A DNA stretch of 64,000 nt, taken from the NCBI RefSeq assembly GCF_029490015.1, contig NZ_CP120468.1, positions 62,001 to 126,000 on the forward strand. The letters run 5' to 3'. This document shows, in pieces, positions 51,982 through 61,464 of the stretch. The notes under the pieces were generated by a model that saw nothing but the letters and a program-made list of their open reading frames with translations, was not told the origin of the DNA and did no database searches. The stretch is from Halobaculum limi. Lineage in GTDB: Archaea > Halobacteriota > Halobacteria > Halobacteriales > Haloferacaceae. The first letter of the stretch is position 1; the number at the start of each line of letters is the position of its first letter. A program made the translations under genes and the position numbers.

Positions 51982-52374
51982 ATGACTCCACATAGCAATA
52001 TTCGCGACGGCGTTCGTCTGGACCCACAGACGTTCGCAGACCACGGCGTGGCCGACGCGCGTGTCCTCTACCGCGCCGTCGAGGGGCAACTCGCCGTTCC
52101 CGCCGGGACGACCGTCACCGTCGACACGATGCCGTTGGGCGTCATCGCCGCCGCCTTCCGTGACGCGTTCCGGTCGGTGGCCGGGCACACTGAGGCGACC
52201 GGTGGCATCCCGCACGACGTTGCGGTCGCGTTGAGCGACGCCGTCGCCGTCACCGACGAGCGCTTCCGCGGCCACTCGGTCGACGTGCGGGGCGACCTCC
52301 TCCCGACGTTCTTCGCGGCGTTCCTCGGCTTCCACGACGCCTACCACGGCGGCGCACACCCCGTCGTCGCGTAA
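51982..52374 (+). CDS. haloarchaeal protein, function unknown
   Basis: 130 residues from the ATG at 51982, which follows AGTAAAGC about 30 bases upstream. It is soluble, mixed alpha/beta: DARVLYRAVEGQLAVPAGTTVTVDTM, then a helical middle AAAFRDAFRSVAGHTEATGG and a His/Gly-rich end FHDAYHGGAHPVV. No family recognised. Monocistronic. Confidence 0.65.
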   Translation: MTPHSNIRDGVRLDPQTFADHGVADARVLYRAVEGQLAVPAGTTVTVDTMPLGVIAAAFRDAFRSVAGHTEATGGIPHDVAVALSDAVAVTDERFRGHSVDVRGDLLPTFFAAFLGFHDAYHGGAHPVVA

Positions 52375-52440
52375 TCGAGAGACCACCGGCACCGACAGTC
52401 GAGGACAAGACACTTTTCGACTGCGGGCGCACGCCCGACG

Positions 52441-53157
52441 ATGGCTGGTCCCCGAACGCCCCTCCTCCGCCCGCATCGCTACTTCCGTCGCCACGACGGG
52501 TCGCCACCGCTGGCACACGCTGTCGCCGTCGTCGCCGTGGTGACCGTCGCCGTCGCCGGCGGCATCGCGGTGTTCCTCGGCGAGTTCGCGGCAGCGCTCG
52601 ATATGACAACGACCGTCGACAACCCCGCGTATCCCGGGGACGCCTTCTGTGAGAACTCCGCGTTCGAGGACACCCCGACAGGCTGTTCGGAACCGAAGAC
52701 GGTCGAACGCGAAGTCGGCGCACTCGTCACCGAGGAACTGTCGTGGGTGCCGGCGGCGGCGCTCGTCGCCGTGCCGCTGTTCTGGCTGTTCGAGGCGGGC
52801 GTCCTCCACGCAGCGAGCGCCCTTGCCGGCGGCGATGGCCCGTTTCGCGACACCCTCGCCATCTCCGGGTGGGCGATGGCCCCTGCACTGGTTCGACTGG
52901 CCGCCGTCGGCGGCTTCCTCGTCTATCAACTTCGGACGGTCGCACTCTCGGGGTCGGTCGACGGCGCTATCGACGCGCTACAAGCGGCAATCGCGGGCGT
53001 CCAGACCGTCAGCCTCGCCGCGGCACTCGTCGTCGGAGTGTGGGGTGGCATCATCCGCGCCTACGGGATCAGCGAAGCACGCGACCACCCGGTGCGCGAG
53101 GCGGCACTCGTCGTCGCCGTCCTCACCGTCCTCGGACTGCTGTACGAACTGGTGTGA
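52441..53157 (+). CDS. Yip1-like membrane protein
   Basis: 238 residues with five hydrophobic segments (about 25-48, 100-125, 132-160, 175-200, 215-235) and an extracytoplasmic loop with two cysteines ([18 protein letters not shown]) after helix 1. The helix pattern [17 protein letters not shown] is typical of archaeal YIP1-family proteins, whose role is unknown. Confidence 0.78.
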   Translation: MAGPRTPLLRPHRYFRRHDGSPPLAHAVAVVAVVTVAVAGGIAVFLGEFAAALDMTTTVDNPAYPGDAFCENSAFEDTPTGCSEPKTVEREVGALVTEELSWVPAAALVAVPLFWLFEAGVLHAASALAGGDGPFRDTLAISGWAMAPALVRLAAVGGFLVYQLRTVALSGSVDGAIDALQAAIAGVQTVSLAAALVVGVWGGIIRAYGISEARDHPVREAALVVAVLTVLGLLYELV

Positions 53158-53240
53158 CCGGTGGGCGCGCACCGATCTGGAGACGCCGCTTGTCGCCACG
53201 GGAGGGAAGTTTTACGCCGGGGCGCACCCGCCCTCCGACA

Positions 53241-53837
53241 ATGATACTCGCGGACACGGATATCCTCGCACGCCTCGAGGAGGGCGACCTCGTCATCGAC
53301 CCACTCGACGACATCGACACGCAGGTACAGCCCGCGAGCGTCGACCTCAGACTGGGCTCGGAGTTCTTGGAGTTCCGCCGGACGAACATCCCCTGCATCC
53401 ACCCGAACGACGCCCGCGAGGTGGGCGAGTACGTCGAGGAGACGCACATCCCCGAGGGCGACGACTTCATCCTCCACCCCGGCGACTTCGTCCTCGGCAC
53501 GACGAAAGAGACGGTCGCCATCCCCGACGACATCGTCGCTCACGTCGAGGGGCGATCCTCGCTGGGTCGCCTCGCCATCGTCGTCCACGCGACGGCCGGC
53601 CTGTGTGATCCCGGCTATCAGGGACAGATCACGCTCGAACTGTCGAATCTCGGCAATGCGCCGGTCGCGCTCTCGCCGGGGATGCGCATCTCTCAGTTGA
53701 CGTTCACGGAGTTGAAGTCGCCCGCCGACCGGCCGTACGGGGCCGAGCGTGGATCGAAGTATCAGGGACAGACCGGTCCGCAAGCGTCCAGGATCGGTGA
53801 CGACCCCGAGTTCGCGCCCGACGCGGACGAGCGATGA
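53241..53837 (+). CDS. dcd: dCTP deaminase
   Basis: 198 residues. Substrate loop [19 protein letters not shown], the catalytic segment [20 protein letters not shown] and [14 protein letters not shown] are all intact. It makes dUTP (or dUMP, if bifunctional as in some archaea) for dTTP synthesis. TTTTAC at 53210-53215 is a TATA box 26-31 bases before the ATG. Its stop overlaps the ThiN-regulator start (ATGA). Confidence 0.94.
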   Translation: MILADTDILARLEEGDLVIDPLDDIDTQVQPASVDLRLGSEFLEFRRTNIPCIHPNDAREVGEYVEETHIPEGDDFILHPGDFVLGTTKETVAIPDDIVAHVEGRSSLGRLAIVVHATAGLCDPGYQGQITLELSNLGNAPVALSPGMRISQLTFTELKSPADRPYGAERGSKYQGQTGPQASRIGDDPEFAPDADER

Positions 53838-54763
53838 AGTTCATCGAGGAGGTCGTCGTCGACGAGTTCCTCCCCACGGTGCGAGCGATGCTGGCGGAGG
53901 AACTGCGCGACCGCGACCTCACCCAGCGAGAGGTGGCCGACACGCTCGGCATCAGCCAGTCGGCGGTTTCGAAGTACGCCCACGGCGACGTGGCGACGAA
54001 CGACCGCGTCGCCAACGACGACCGCGTGCGCGAGACGGTCGAACGCGTCGCCGCCGGCCTCGCAGACGGCGACCTCACGCGGGTCGCCGCCCTCGTGGAG
54101 TTGGAGGTGTTGATCCGTCGCCTGGAGGCGGGCGACCTGCTGGCGGACCTCCACGAGGCGGCGATGCCGGCGCTGGCGGGCGCGGAGTACGACTTCGCCA
54201 TCCACGACCCCGATAGCGGACTTCGCGACCGCGAGCGAACGCTGTCGTCGCTCCGGCGTGGCCTGCGGACGCTCACCGCCGCGTCGGGCTTTGCGGGCCT
54301 CATCCCCAACGTCGGGTCGAACCTCGCGGAGTGCGTCCCCGATGCTGTCGACATCGAAGACGTGGCCGCCGTGCCGGGCCGCATCTTCGATGTGAAAGGG
54401 ACGGCGACGGTGCCGAGCGACCCGGAGTTCGGCGTCAGCGAACACGTCGCCGGCGTCCTCTTGTCGGCGCGCGACGCCGGCCTCGACGTGCGCGGAGCAG
54501 TCAACGTCCGGTACAACCCGGCGCTCGTTGACGCCCTCGCCGCCGACGGCGTCACCACCGTTGAGTTCACTCCGGTCGAATACGGCGAGACGAGCGACGG
54601 AACGGACGACCCCGTGCGGGCGGCGCTGGCCGACCGCGACGCCGCGTCGCTCGGGGACGTGGTCGCCGTCTACCAGACCGGCGGCGTCGGCGTCGAACCG
54701 GTATTGTACGTCATCGGTCCCGACGCGCCGACGGTCGCACGGGTCGTCAGAGGCCTGTTGTAG
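53834..54763 (+). CDS. thiR: thiamine-responsive regulator, XRE HTH fused to ThiN domain
   Basis: 309 residues. HTH about 28-52 ([20 protein letters not shown]), a helical linker, then a C-terminal ThiN domain (about 125-305) with [26 protein letters not shown] and [14 protein letters not shown]. Such HTH-ThiN proteins bind thiamine phosphate and repress thiamine-synthesis genes (ThiR of Haloferax/Halobacterium relatives). No thiamine-synthesis genes are in the window. Coupled to dcd by ATGA overlap, which links nucleotide and vitamin control at the level of expression only. Confidence 0.9.
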   Translation: MKFIEEVVVDEFLPTVRAMLAEELRDRDLTQREVADTLGISQSAVSKYAHGDVATNDRVANDDRVRETVERVAAGLADGDLTRVAALVELEVLIRRLEAGDLLADLHEAAMPALAGAEYDFAIHDPDSGLRDRERTLSSLRRGLRTLTAASGFAGLIPNVGSNLAECVPDAVDIEDVAAVPGRIFDVKGTATVPSDPEFGVSEHVAGVLLSARDAGLDVRGAVNVRYNPALVDALAADGVTTVEFTPVEYGETSDGTDDPVRAALADRDAASLGDVVAVYQTGGVGVEPVLYVIGPDAPTVARVVRGLL

Positions 54764-54765
54764 CC

Positions 54766-55467
54766 GTGTCGTCGCCCGTCCCGACCGCGACGCTTGCGGC
54801 GTCGATGTCCGCACCGGAGTTCTACACCCGACTCGCGCGAGTGTACGACACACTCGCGAGACACGGCCCCGGTGTGGGACGCCTGCGCCGGACGCTCGCA
54901 GACGCGCTCGACCCACCCAGCGGCGCGACCGTCGTGGAGTTCGGCTGTGGGACTGCGGCGAACCGGCCGTATCTCGACGCGAAGGTCGGCCCCGAGGGGA
55001 CGTACGTCGGCGTCGACTTCGCGCCAGGCGTGCTTCGGGTCGCCCGCGAGCGAGGGCGCGACAGGGGTGACGTTCCCCACCTGATCCGCGGCGACGCCAC
55101 CCGTCCCCCGCTCAAGCCCGAAGCGGTCGACGCCTGCTGTGGTGCGTTCGTCGCGGGGATGCTCGCGGACCCGGCAGAAGCCGTGCGCGACTGGGCCGGT
55201 CTCGTCGGGCCGGGCGGGCGCATCGCCCTCCTCGACCTAGCGCAGTCGACTCGTCCGGGATGGCGGCGACTGAACCCCGCGTACAGGCTGTTCGTGCGTG
55301 CGGGGTCGCCGCCCGGAACGGCGCGGTCGCTGGAGCGGTCGCCGGCGGCCGTACAGGACGAACGCGTCGTGGCGGCCCACCGAGCGCTCCGGGCGGTGTG
55401 TACCGATATCGAGTACGAGACGGTCCTCGGCGGGTTTGGTCGCGTCAGCGCCGGGACCGTCGAGTAA
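54766..55467 (+). CDS. class I SAM-dependent methyltransferase
   Basis: 233 residues from a GTG 2 bases after the thiR stop; an ATG at 54808 is an alternative. Motif I is VVEFGCGTAANRPYLD, then GVDFAPGVLRVARERG, the acidic RGDATRPP and VGPGGRIALLDLAQS. It resembles UbiE/Methyltransf_11-type enzymes that methylate small lipids or quinones; substrate not known. Confidence 0.86.
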   Translation: MSSPVPTATLAASMSAPEFYTRLARVYDTLARHGPGVGRLRRTLADALDPPSGATVVEFGCGTAANRPYLDAKVGPEGTYVGVDFAPGVLRVARERGRDRGDVPHLIRGDATRPPLKPEAVDACCGAFVAGMLADPAEAVRDWAGLVGPGGRIALLDLAQSTRPGWRRLNPAYRLFVRAGSPPGTARSLERSPAAVQDERVVAAHRALRAVCTDIEYETVLGGFGRVSAGTVE

Positions 55468-55482
55468 GACAGTCGGGGGCGG

Positions 55483-55641
55483 CTATCCGCGATTCGCTCG
55501 GGCCTTCCGAACCTCCGCGCCGTCGCGGACGAGGTCGTCGCAGTTCGGGCACACCCGCGGCCCCGCCGTCGAGTCCGGCGCGAACACACGCGCGTACCGC
55601 TCGGTCACCATCGACTCGCAGTTCTGACATTCCCGTCCCAT
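55483..55641 (-). CDS. small zinc-finger protein (DUF7563-like)
   Basis: 52 residues from the ATG at 55641: GRECQNCESMVTERYARVF and then RVCPNCDDLVRDG, CxxC pairs of a zinc ribbon. Similar 50-60 residue proteins are conserved in haloarchaea and of unknown function. The AT-rich AATTTCTTCCCTAAA upstream (about 55668-55684) fits a promoter. Confidence 0.78.
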   Translation of the reverse strand: MGRECQNCESMVTERYARVFAPDSTAGPRVCPNCDDLVRDGAEVRKARANRG

Positions 55642-55774
55642 ACCTCGCGGTTCGACACACCCCCATATAATTTCTTCCCTAAATCTGAGAAAAATTCCCC
55701 ACGGCGACGCGGTCGAGTGCCCAGGATCCGCCGCCACACGGCTTTACCGTCTCGCGGCCGTCTCTGTGTCCACA

Positions 55775-56800
55775 ATGAGCGACGCGACCAATATGCTCGT
55801 CGACGGCGAGTGGCGCACGGGCGTCCGCCGTGACACCGGCGACTCCGGCGAGTTCGAGCGAACCGAGACGAGTTTCCGCGACTGGATCGACGGGTCGATC
55901 CCCGAACCCGGCGCAGACCCAGTCGACAACCCCGAGTTCCCCGCGGAGCCTGGGCGCTATCACGTCTACATCTGCCGCGCGTGTCCGTGGGCCCACCGCG
56001 TCGCGATGACGCGGACGCTGAAGGGACTCGAAGACGACATCTCGCTGTCGCTGACCCAACCCGAACGCTACGACGAAGGGTGGGAGTTCTCCGAGGCGGA
56101 GTCCGATCCGCTGTACGACGCCGAGTACCTCCGCGAGATATACACCCGGGCCGACGACGAGTACACCGGGCGCGTGACCGTCCCCGTCCTCTGGGACAAG
56201 AAGCAAGAGACCATCGTCAACAACGAGAGCGAGGAGATAATGCGGATGCTCGACACCGCCTTCGAGGGCAACGGCGTCGACCTGTGGCCCGAGGGGAGTC
56301 GCCAAGAGGTGGACGACCGCATCGACGACATCTACCCCCGCATCAACAACGGCGTCTATCGCTCGGGCTTCGCGAGCACGCAGGAGGCGTACGACGAGGC
56401 CGTGAACGAACTGTTCGACGCCCTCGACGAGTACGACGAGTTGCTCGCTGACCGACGGTACCTCGCGGGCGACCGACTCACCGAGGCCGACGTGGCGATG
56501 TTCGCCACGCTCGTCCGCTTCGACCACGTCTACCACACCCACTTCCGGTGCAACCGGAAGGGCATCCACGAGTACGAGAATCTCTGGAACTACACGAAGG
56601 ACCTCTACCAGACGCCAGGTGTCGAGCAGACGGTGAATATGGACCACATCACGCGTCACTACTACAAGTCCCACGAGAGCCTCAACCCCAAGCGCCTCGT
56701 GCCGACCGGGCCGGACATCGACTTCACCGAGGCACACGACCGCGACGAACTACCCGGCGGCCCGCCCGCAGAACTCACCCCCGACGCGACGGCTGACTGA
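55775..56800 (+). CDS. glutathionyl-hydroquinone reductase-like (Xi-class GST) protein
   Basis: 341 residues from the ATG at 55775; TTTA at 55743-55746 is 29-32 bases upstream, which decides the start over a GTG at 55766. The thioredoxin-like domain has YICRACPWAHRVA with catalytic Cys70; further family patterns are PVLWDKKQETIVNNESEEIMRML and the helical domain with RYLAGDRLTEADVAMFATLVRFD. Xi-class enzymes reduce S-glutathionyl quinols. Haloarchaea lack glutathione and use gamma-glutamylcysteine, so the natural thiol is probably that. Confidence 0.9.
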   Translation: MSDATNMLVDGEWRTGVRRDTGDSGEFERTETSFRDWIDGSIPEPGADPVDNPEFPAEPGRYHVYICRACPWAHRVAMTRTLKGLEDDISLSLTQPERYDEGWEFSEAESDPLYDAEYLREIYTRADDEYTGRVTVPVLWDKKQETIVNNESEEIMRMLDTAFEGNGVDLWPEGSRQEVDDRIDDIYPRINNGVYRSGFASTQEAYDEAVNELFDALDEYDELLADRRYLAGDRLTEADVAMFATLVRFDHVYHTHFRCNRKGIHEYENLWNYTKDLYQTPGVEQTVNMDHITRHYYKSHESLNPKRLVPTGPDIDFTEAHDRDELPGGPPAELTPDATAD

Positions 56801-56837
56801 GCGGCGAACAAACGGCGCGCGAGCGCCGAACGAGCGA

Positions 56838-57953
56838 CTATCGGTCCCGGAACGTCGCGACGACGCCGGCGTGATCCGACGGCCACAGCGAGATGGAGTC
56901 GTCCTCGCCGTCACGCTGGACGGTCACGCGGTCGGCGCGGCGGTGGTTCACCCGGTCGACGGCGGTCGCGCGGAGTCGTCCCCGGCGGAGGACGGCGTCG
57001 ATGCGACGGTCGAGATTCGAGCGGTCGTTTCTGAGCGTCGCCGACTGACAGCAGGTGCGCCCGCCCCGGTAGCGCAGTCGCACGAACGGATCGGTGAACG
57101 ACTCCGTAAGCAGGTCGTACGCCGCCGAGTCGGTGTTCGGACCGCTGTTGAGGTCGCCCGCGAGGATGACCCGCCGCCCCCGCGGGAGGGCGTCGAGCAA
57201 CTCCGACGCCTGCAGGTACCGCATAAACGACGACACCGACTCCAAGTGCGTCGAGACGGCGGTGAACGCTAGACCGTCCATCGACAGGTCGGCCCGCGCG
57301 TAGCCGCGGCGAAGCGCCACCGTCTGGTCCGTCTCGGGAATCTGGAACCCCACACTCGTGTCGAATCGCCTCCGTACTCGCCGCTCGACGTCGATACCGC
57401 TTCGAACGAGCAGTGCGTTCCGATCGGTGATCCGGAGATCTGCGGTGCCGTCGGCGGTCGTTCCGGGGAGTTCCGCGTCGCTGGTCGTCGTCACCGCCGC
57501 ACGGTCGAAGTCGAGACCGCGGCGGTCGAGGGCCGTCTCCACCTCCGCGAGCAGGTCGACCGCAACCTCGGTCGCGGCCCCACCCCCACGGGTGGCGTAG
57601 TCGCTCGGTCGCTGAACGCGGAACAGCGTCGCCTCCTGAAGGGCCACCACGTCAGCGTCTGCGGCCGCGACCGACGCCGCAATTCCTTCGGCGCGGGCGC
57701 GGTACACCGCGGGATCGAGGTCGTCGACGAAGCCCCCGACGATGCGGCGAAAGCCGCGCAGCGAATCGGCGACCAGCAACGGCGAGAGGTCGAATCCGAA
57801 GTAGAGATTCTGTGTCAGCACGGTCGGTCTGGGGCTGTTCCGTGCTGTGACCGCCGTCGCACCGCTCGTTCCCGCCACGCCGATACCGACGCCCGCGAGT
57901 CCTCGGAGGAACGCGCGGCGACTCCCACCCGACTCGGTTCCGTTCGGCGACAT
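56838..57953 (-). CDS. Tat-exported endonuclease/exonuclease/phosphatase-fold protein
   Basis: 371 residues from the ATG at 57953. A twin-arginine signal (SRRAFLRGLAGVGIGVAG) precedes an EEP domain: LTQNLYFG, DVVALQEATLF (catalytic Glu), VSTHLESVS, ILAGDLNSGPNT and a final WPSDHAGVVATF. The metal-dependent hydrolase acts outside the cell on DNA, phospholipids or phosphodiesters; the tail is not diagnostic. The 282-base divergent gap to the right holds both promoters. Confidence 0.88.
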   Translation of the reverse strand: MSPNGTESGGSRRAFLRGLAGVGIGVAGTSGATAVTARNSPRPTVLTQNLYFGFDLSPLLVADSLRGFRRIVGGFVDDLDPAVYRARAEGIAASVAAADADVVALQEATLFRVQRPSDYATRGGGAATEVAVDLLAEVETALDRRGLDFDRAAVTTTSDAELPGTTADGTADLRITDRNALLVRSGIDVERRVRRRFDTSVGFQIPETDQTVALRRGYARADLSMDGLAFTAVSTHLESVSSFMRYLQASELLDALPRGRRVILAGDLNSGPNTDSAAYDLLTESFTDPFVRLRYRGGRTCCQSATLRNDRSNLDRRIDAVLRRGRLRATAVDRVNHRRADRVTVQRDGEDDSISLWPSDHAGVVATFRDR

Positions 57954-58235
57954 CTGTCTGTCTGGCCACACGTCTCCGCGGCGTTTCGTTAGCCGGGAGT
58001 GATTCACGGTACGCGACGGGTATCGATCAGACCGCCATTGGGAGTCGGTCGAGGCTGGAACTGCCTCCCGCCGGGCGACACCACCGATCCGACCCGTCGC
58101 AGTCTGTCGGTAAGGTCGGTCGAGTCGACGCCGGTTCGTCGGAAGGTCGGCGTCGACACGCGCTAACTTGGCCGCCGGGTCCACGCTATCGTCGGGGACG
58201 CGTACCTTCAACACGGCCCGCGCCGACCGCCACGT
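57954..58235. other. divergent intergenic region
   Basis: 282 bases between the EEP gene and the aminotransferase gene. GTTTCGTTAGC near 57987-57997 is a weak TATA region for the minus gene; GTACCTTCAAC near 58201-58211 for the plus gene. No gene supported. Confidence 0.4.
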
Positions 58236-59387
58236 ATGCTCGAACCCACCGTCCGCGTCCGTGCGTGCGACCGCTCTCGCATCCGCGTGATGTTCGACCT
58301 CGCGGAGGAGTTGGAACGCGAGGGGCGCGACCTCGTCCGCCTCGAAGTGGGCGAACCCGACTTCGACACGCCCGACCACGTCGTCGAGGCGGCCGTCGAC
58401 GCCGCCCGCGGCGGCCACACGCACTACACCTCGAACGCCGGCCTCCCCGAACTGCGGATGGCCATCTCGGAGACGCTCGACCGCGAGTACGGCATCCGGC
58501 ACGACCCCGACGAGATACTGACGACGACTGGCGGGATGGAGGCACTCCACCTCGCGATACTGGCGACCGCAGAGCAGGGATCGGAGGTGCTCATCCCCTC
58601 GCCCGCGTGGCCGAACTACTGGACGCAGGCCCGTCTCGCGGACGCGACGCCCGTCGAGGTACCGATGCCGGGCCCCGACTACGACCTCGATGCCGACCGC
58701 GTCGTCGCGGAGATGAGCGAGGATACCTCGGTCGTCGTCCTCTGTACCCCGTCGAATCCGACCGGGCGCGTCGCCGACCCCGAGGAGATTCGGACGGTCG
58801 TCGACGCCGCCGCCGACCACGGCGCGTACGTCCTCGCCGACGAGGTGTACGCGAAACTCACCTACGACCGCGACCCCGAGGGCGTCGCGTCGCTCACGGG
58901 CCACCCCGACCACGTCCTCACGGTCGGATCCTGCTCGAAGACGTACGCGATGACCGGGTGGCGCGTGGGATGGCTCGCAGGCGAGCGAACCATCGTCGAC
59001 GAGGCGACGAAGGTGCGCGAGTCGACGACCGCCTGCACGGGAAGCGTCGCCCAACACGCCGCAATCGCGGCGCTGACCGGCCCACAAGAGCCCGTCGAAG
59101 AGATGTACGACGCCTTCCGTGAGCGGCGTGACTACGTCGCCGACCGCCTCGCCGAGATGGACGGCGTCTCGGCCCCGCGCCCGGAGGGGGCCTTCTACGC
59201 GTTCTTGAACCCCGACACCGACGAGGCGAGCCTCCCCCTCGCGAAGCGCCTGTGCCGCGAGGCGGGCGTCGTCCTCGCGCCTGGGGACGGCTTCGGTGAG
59301 GCCGGCGCGGGCCAGTTGCGCCTCTCGTTTGCCAACTCGCTGGAGCGGTTGGAGGAAGGACTCGACCGGATCGAAGCGGCGCTGTAG
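58236..59387 (+). CDS. PLP-dependent aminotransferase, class I/II
   Basis: 383 residues. The fold-type I pattern is complete: LEVGEPDFDTPDHV near the N-terminus, TTGGMEALHLAI, CTPSNPTGRVA, LADEVYAKLTY and the PLP Lys235 in SCSKTYAMTGWRVGW, with LRLSFANS (Arg for the substrate carboxylate) near the end. Aspartate/aromatic-type specificity is likely but not decided by the sequence. Confidence 0.93.
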   Translation: MLEPTVRVRACDRSRIRVMFDLAEELEREGRDLVRLEVGEPDFDTPDHVVEAAVDAARGGHTHYTSNAGLPELRMAISETLDREYGIRHDPDEILTTTGGMEALHLAILATAEQGSEVLIPSPAWPNYWTQARLADATPVEVPMPGPDYDLDADRVVAEMSEDTSVVVLCTPSNPTGRVADPEEIRTVVDAAADHGAYVLADEVYAKLTYDRDPEGVASLTGHPDHVLTVGSCSKTYAMTGWRVGWLAGERTIVDEATKVRESTTACTGSVAQHAAIAALTGPQEPVEEMYDAFRERRDYVADRLAEMDGVSAPRPEGAFYAFLNPDTDEASLPLAKRLCREAGVVLAPGDGFGEAGAGQLRLSFANSLERLEEGLDRIEAAL

Positions 59388-59477
59388 GGGCCGCTCACGT
59401 CTGTCGTTCTCCGGAACTGGGAACCAGCACAAGTCCGATAGTCTTGTAGTCATTATTCACAACTAGAGGTGAAGACG

Positions 59478-59807
59478 ATGATCACACTCACCGGACTCGT
59501 GGCACAGGTCGGCCCACACGCCCCGATGGGGCCCGGTCCACACGGCCCCGCGGGCGGGGGCTGGATGGGAAGCGGATGGATGGGCGGCGGCCTGTTCCCG
59601 TGGCTCGGACCGTGGGCAGGCCTCTTCGTGATGCTCCTCGTCCTCGGCCTTCTCGCGGCCGTCGTCTACGCGGCGGTCACGCTCGCGCAAGACGCCGACG
59701 GCGACCGGCCGGACGACGCAGTCTCCGTCCTCGACCGCCGGTACGCCCGAGGCGAGGTCGACGACGAGGAGTACCGCGAGCGTCGCCGTCGCCTGACCGA
59801 CGGCTGA
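59478..59807 (+). CDS. membrane protein with SHOCT domain
   Basis: 109 residues. A Gly/Pro/Trp/Met-rich N-terminus (GPHGPAGGGWMGSGWMGGG), one helix (about 43-66) and a C-terminal SHOCT motif (SVLDRRYARGEVDDEEYRERRRRL). A clear ribosome site GAGGTGA (59466-59472) five bases before the ATG at 59478 sets the start, three codons after an alternative GTG. SHOCT proteins often help oligomerise other membrane proteins; the partner is unknown. Confidence 0.85.
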   Translation: MITLTGLVAQVGPHAPMGPGPHGPAGGGWMGSGWMGGGLFPWLGPWAGLFVMLLVLGLLAAVVYAAVTLAQDADGDRPDDAVSVLDRRYARGEVDDEEYRERRRRLTDG

Positions 59808-59845
59808 CCCTCACCCACCATCGAACCAACCCCCTTCTGCTTCGC

Positions 59846-60580
59846 TTATCGCATCAACTCGCCGCCGTTAACGTTCAGCGTCTCGCCGGTGACGAACCGC
59901 GCGTCTCGGAGGTACGCGACGGCGTCGGCGATATCGGCTGGCGCTCCGAAGTAGTCCATCGGGATCCCCGCCAGTTCCTCTTGTTTCTCCGCCTCGGTGC
60001 GGTCGCTCGTCATGTCCGTCTCGACGTGACCCGGCGCGACGGCGTTCACGCGCACCGCGGGCGCGAAGTCGCGGGCGTGGCTCTTGGTGAGCGAGAGCAG
60101 CGCCCCCTTCGACCCGGCGTAGTGGACCTCGATGGGTGCGCCGGTGTACGCGAGGATAGAGGAGACGTTCGTCACCGACGGCGTCGGGTCGGCGTCGCTC
60201 TCGCGGAGGTGCGGGAGCGCCGCCTTCGTGACGCAGAAGGCGCTGTTGACGTTCACGTCCATCACGCGGTCGAAGTCCTCCGGCGACAGGTCCTCGGTGT
60301 AGACGTGTTGGTCGATGCCGGCGTTGTTGACGACGTGGTCGAGACCGCCGAGTTCGTCGACGGTCGTCTCGACGAGGCGGCTCGCATCGTCGGCGTCCGA
60401 GACGTCAGCACCGACGACGACGGCCGCTTGGCCGTGGTCGCGGACCCGGTCGGCCGTCTCCTCGGCGGCCGCCTCGGAGGTGTGGTAGTTGACCGCGACG
60501 TCGTAGCCGTCGGCGGCGAAGCGCTCGGCGATTGCCGCGCCGATACCGCGTGAGGATCCGGTGACGAGTGCGACTGGCAT
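59846..60580 (-). CDS. short-chain dehydrogenase (3-oxoacyl-ACP-reductase-like)
   Basis: 244 residues. TGSSRGIGAAIAERF cofactor loop, VNNAGI, catalytic Ser in NVSSILAYTG and Tyr/Lys in YAGSKGAL, then VAPGHVETDM and a C-terminus FVTGETLNVNGGELM typical of FabG-like SDRs. Acts on 3-oxoacyl or sugar-like substrates with NAD(P)H. Confidence 0.9.
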   Translation of the reverse strand: MPVALVTGSSRGIGAAIAERFAADGYDVAVNYHTSEAAAEETADRVRDHGQAAVVVGADVSDADDASRLVETTVDELGGLDHVVNNAGIDQHVYTEDLSPEDFDRVMDVNVNSAFCVTKAALPHLRESDADPTPSVTNVSSILAYTGAPIEVHYAGSKGALLSLTKSHARDFAPAVRVNAVAPGHVETDMTSDRTEAEKQEELAGIPMDYFGAPADIADAVAYLRDARFVTGETLNVNGGELMR

Positions 60581-60640
60581 ACCCGCCGCGAGGGCCGACC
60601 GGAACTTGGGCGTTGCCGTCGGCGACAGCGTGTGGTCCCG

Positions 60641-61351
60641 TCAGTGCGTGTGACCGAGCATCCCGTTGACCGTCTCGTTGAGGCCGTGAATCTTCTCACG
60701 GGCGCCCGACGGAAGCGACGACTGAGCCTCGGCGAGTCCGGTCGCGTCGTGCGGGTCGGGCTTCCCGACGACGATAGTCGCGACCATCCCCATCGCCTCG
60801 TGGGGAGCACAGTAGTAGTCGTACACGCCGGGCGTGTCGAGCGTCACCTCGTGTTCTGCCCCCGACTCGGTCAGCATCCCCGTGTCGAACGCAGCGGCGT
60901 CTTCGGGGATGCGCTGGGGCTTGTCGTTGGCCTGTGCGTACGCCGTCGCGGTGTGGCTGCCCGACTCGTTGTGGAAGGTGACAGTGCCCCCCTCCTCGAC
61001 CCAGACGACGTGCGGGTCGAAGTGGTACCCCTCGTCGGTCGTGACGAGGTTCACCGTCGCCGACGCCGACGGTTCCTCGGGGACGCCGTGCCCGTGGTCC
61101 GAACTGTGCCCGTCGTCGTGGCTCGTTTCGGTCTCCTCGGCGTGGTGAGTGTTCTCCTCGTGGTGCCCCTCTTCGTCGCCGCCGTGACCGCCGTCGTCGT
61201 GCGACTCGGTCGACGTCGTGGTGGACGCGGCGGCCGCCGTGTCCGTGCCACCGGCCCCCTCGCGGCTTCCGGCCACACAGCCAGCAGTCCCGGTCACCGC
61301 GGCGATAGTCGCTGCGACGAACGTCCGTCGACGGAGTGTGGTCTTCGACAT
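60641..61351 (-). CDS. halocyanin-like blue copper lipoprotein
   Basis: 236 residues from the ATG at 61351; GAGGTGA (61357-61363 on the minus strand) is a good ribosome site. Twin-arginine-like signal (RRRTFVAATIAA) and lipobox with Cys25 (TAGC). A long His/Asp/Glu/Gly linker (about 45-95) precedes a plastocyanin fold with copper ligands in GSHTATAY and YYCAPHEAMGM. The C-terminus is helical (GLNETVNGMLGHTH). It is an outer-face electron carrier; it is divergent from the molybdoenzyme unit and could be its redox partner (inferred). The His-rich linker may hold extra copper. Confidence 0.9.
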   Translation of the reverse strand: MSKTTLRRRTFVAATIAAVTGTAGCVAGSREGAGGTDTAAAASTTTSTESHDDGGHGGDEEGHHEENTHHAEETETSHDDGHSSDHGHGVPEEPSASATVNLVTTDEGYHFDPHVVWVEEGGTVTFHNESGSHTATAYAQANDKPQRIPEDAAAFDTGMLTESGAEHEVTLDTPGVYDYYCAPHEAMGMVATIVVGKPDPHDATGLAEAQSSLPSGAREKIHGLNETVNGMLGHTH

Positions 61352-61436
61352 CTGGGTCACCTCACAGGTGGTGATAGGCACACCGTACACATACACCCGC
61401 CAGCACGTTCGCTGGGCCAGCGACTCACCCCCCATA

Positions 61437-61445
61437 TTTTATATA
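61437..61445 (+). promoter_or_regulatory. TATA box of the winged-helix/DUF7521-like unit
   Basis: TTTTATATA in the divergent 113-base gap between the halocyanin and the winged-helix gene, 20-28 bases before the GTG at 61465; predicts a leaderless transcript. Confidence 0.65.
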
Positions 61446-61464
61446 GGAGAAACGAACTGCCGGT

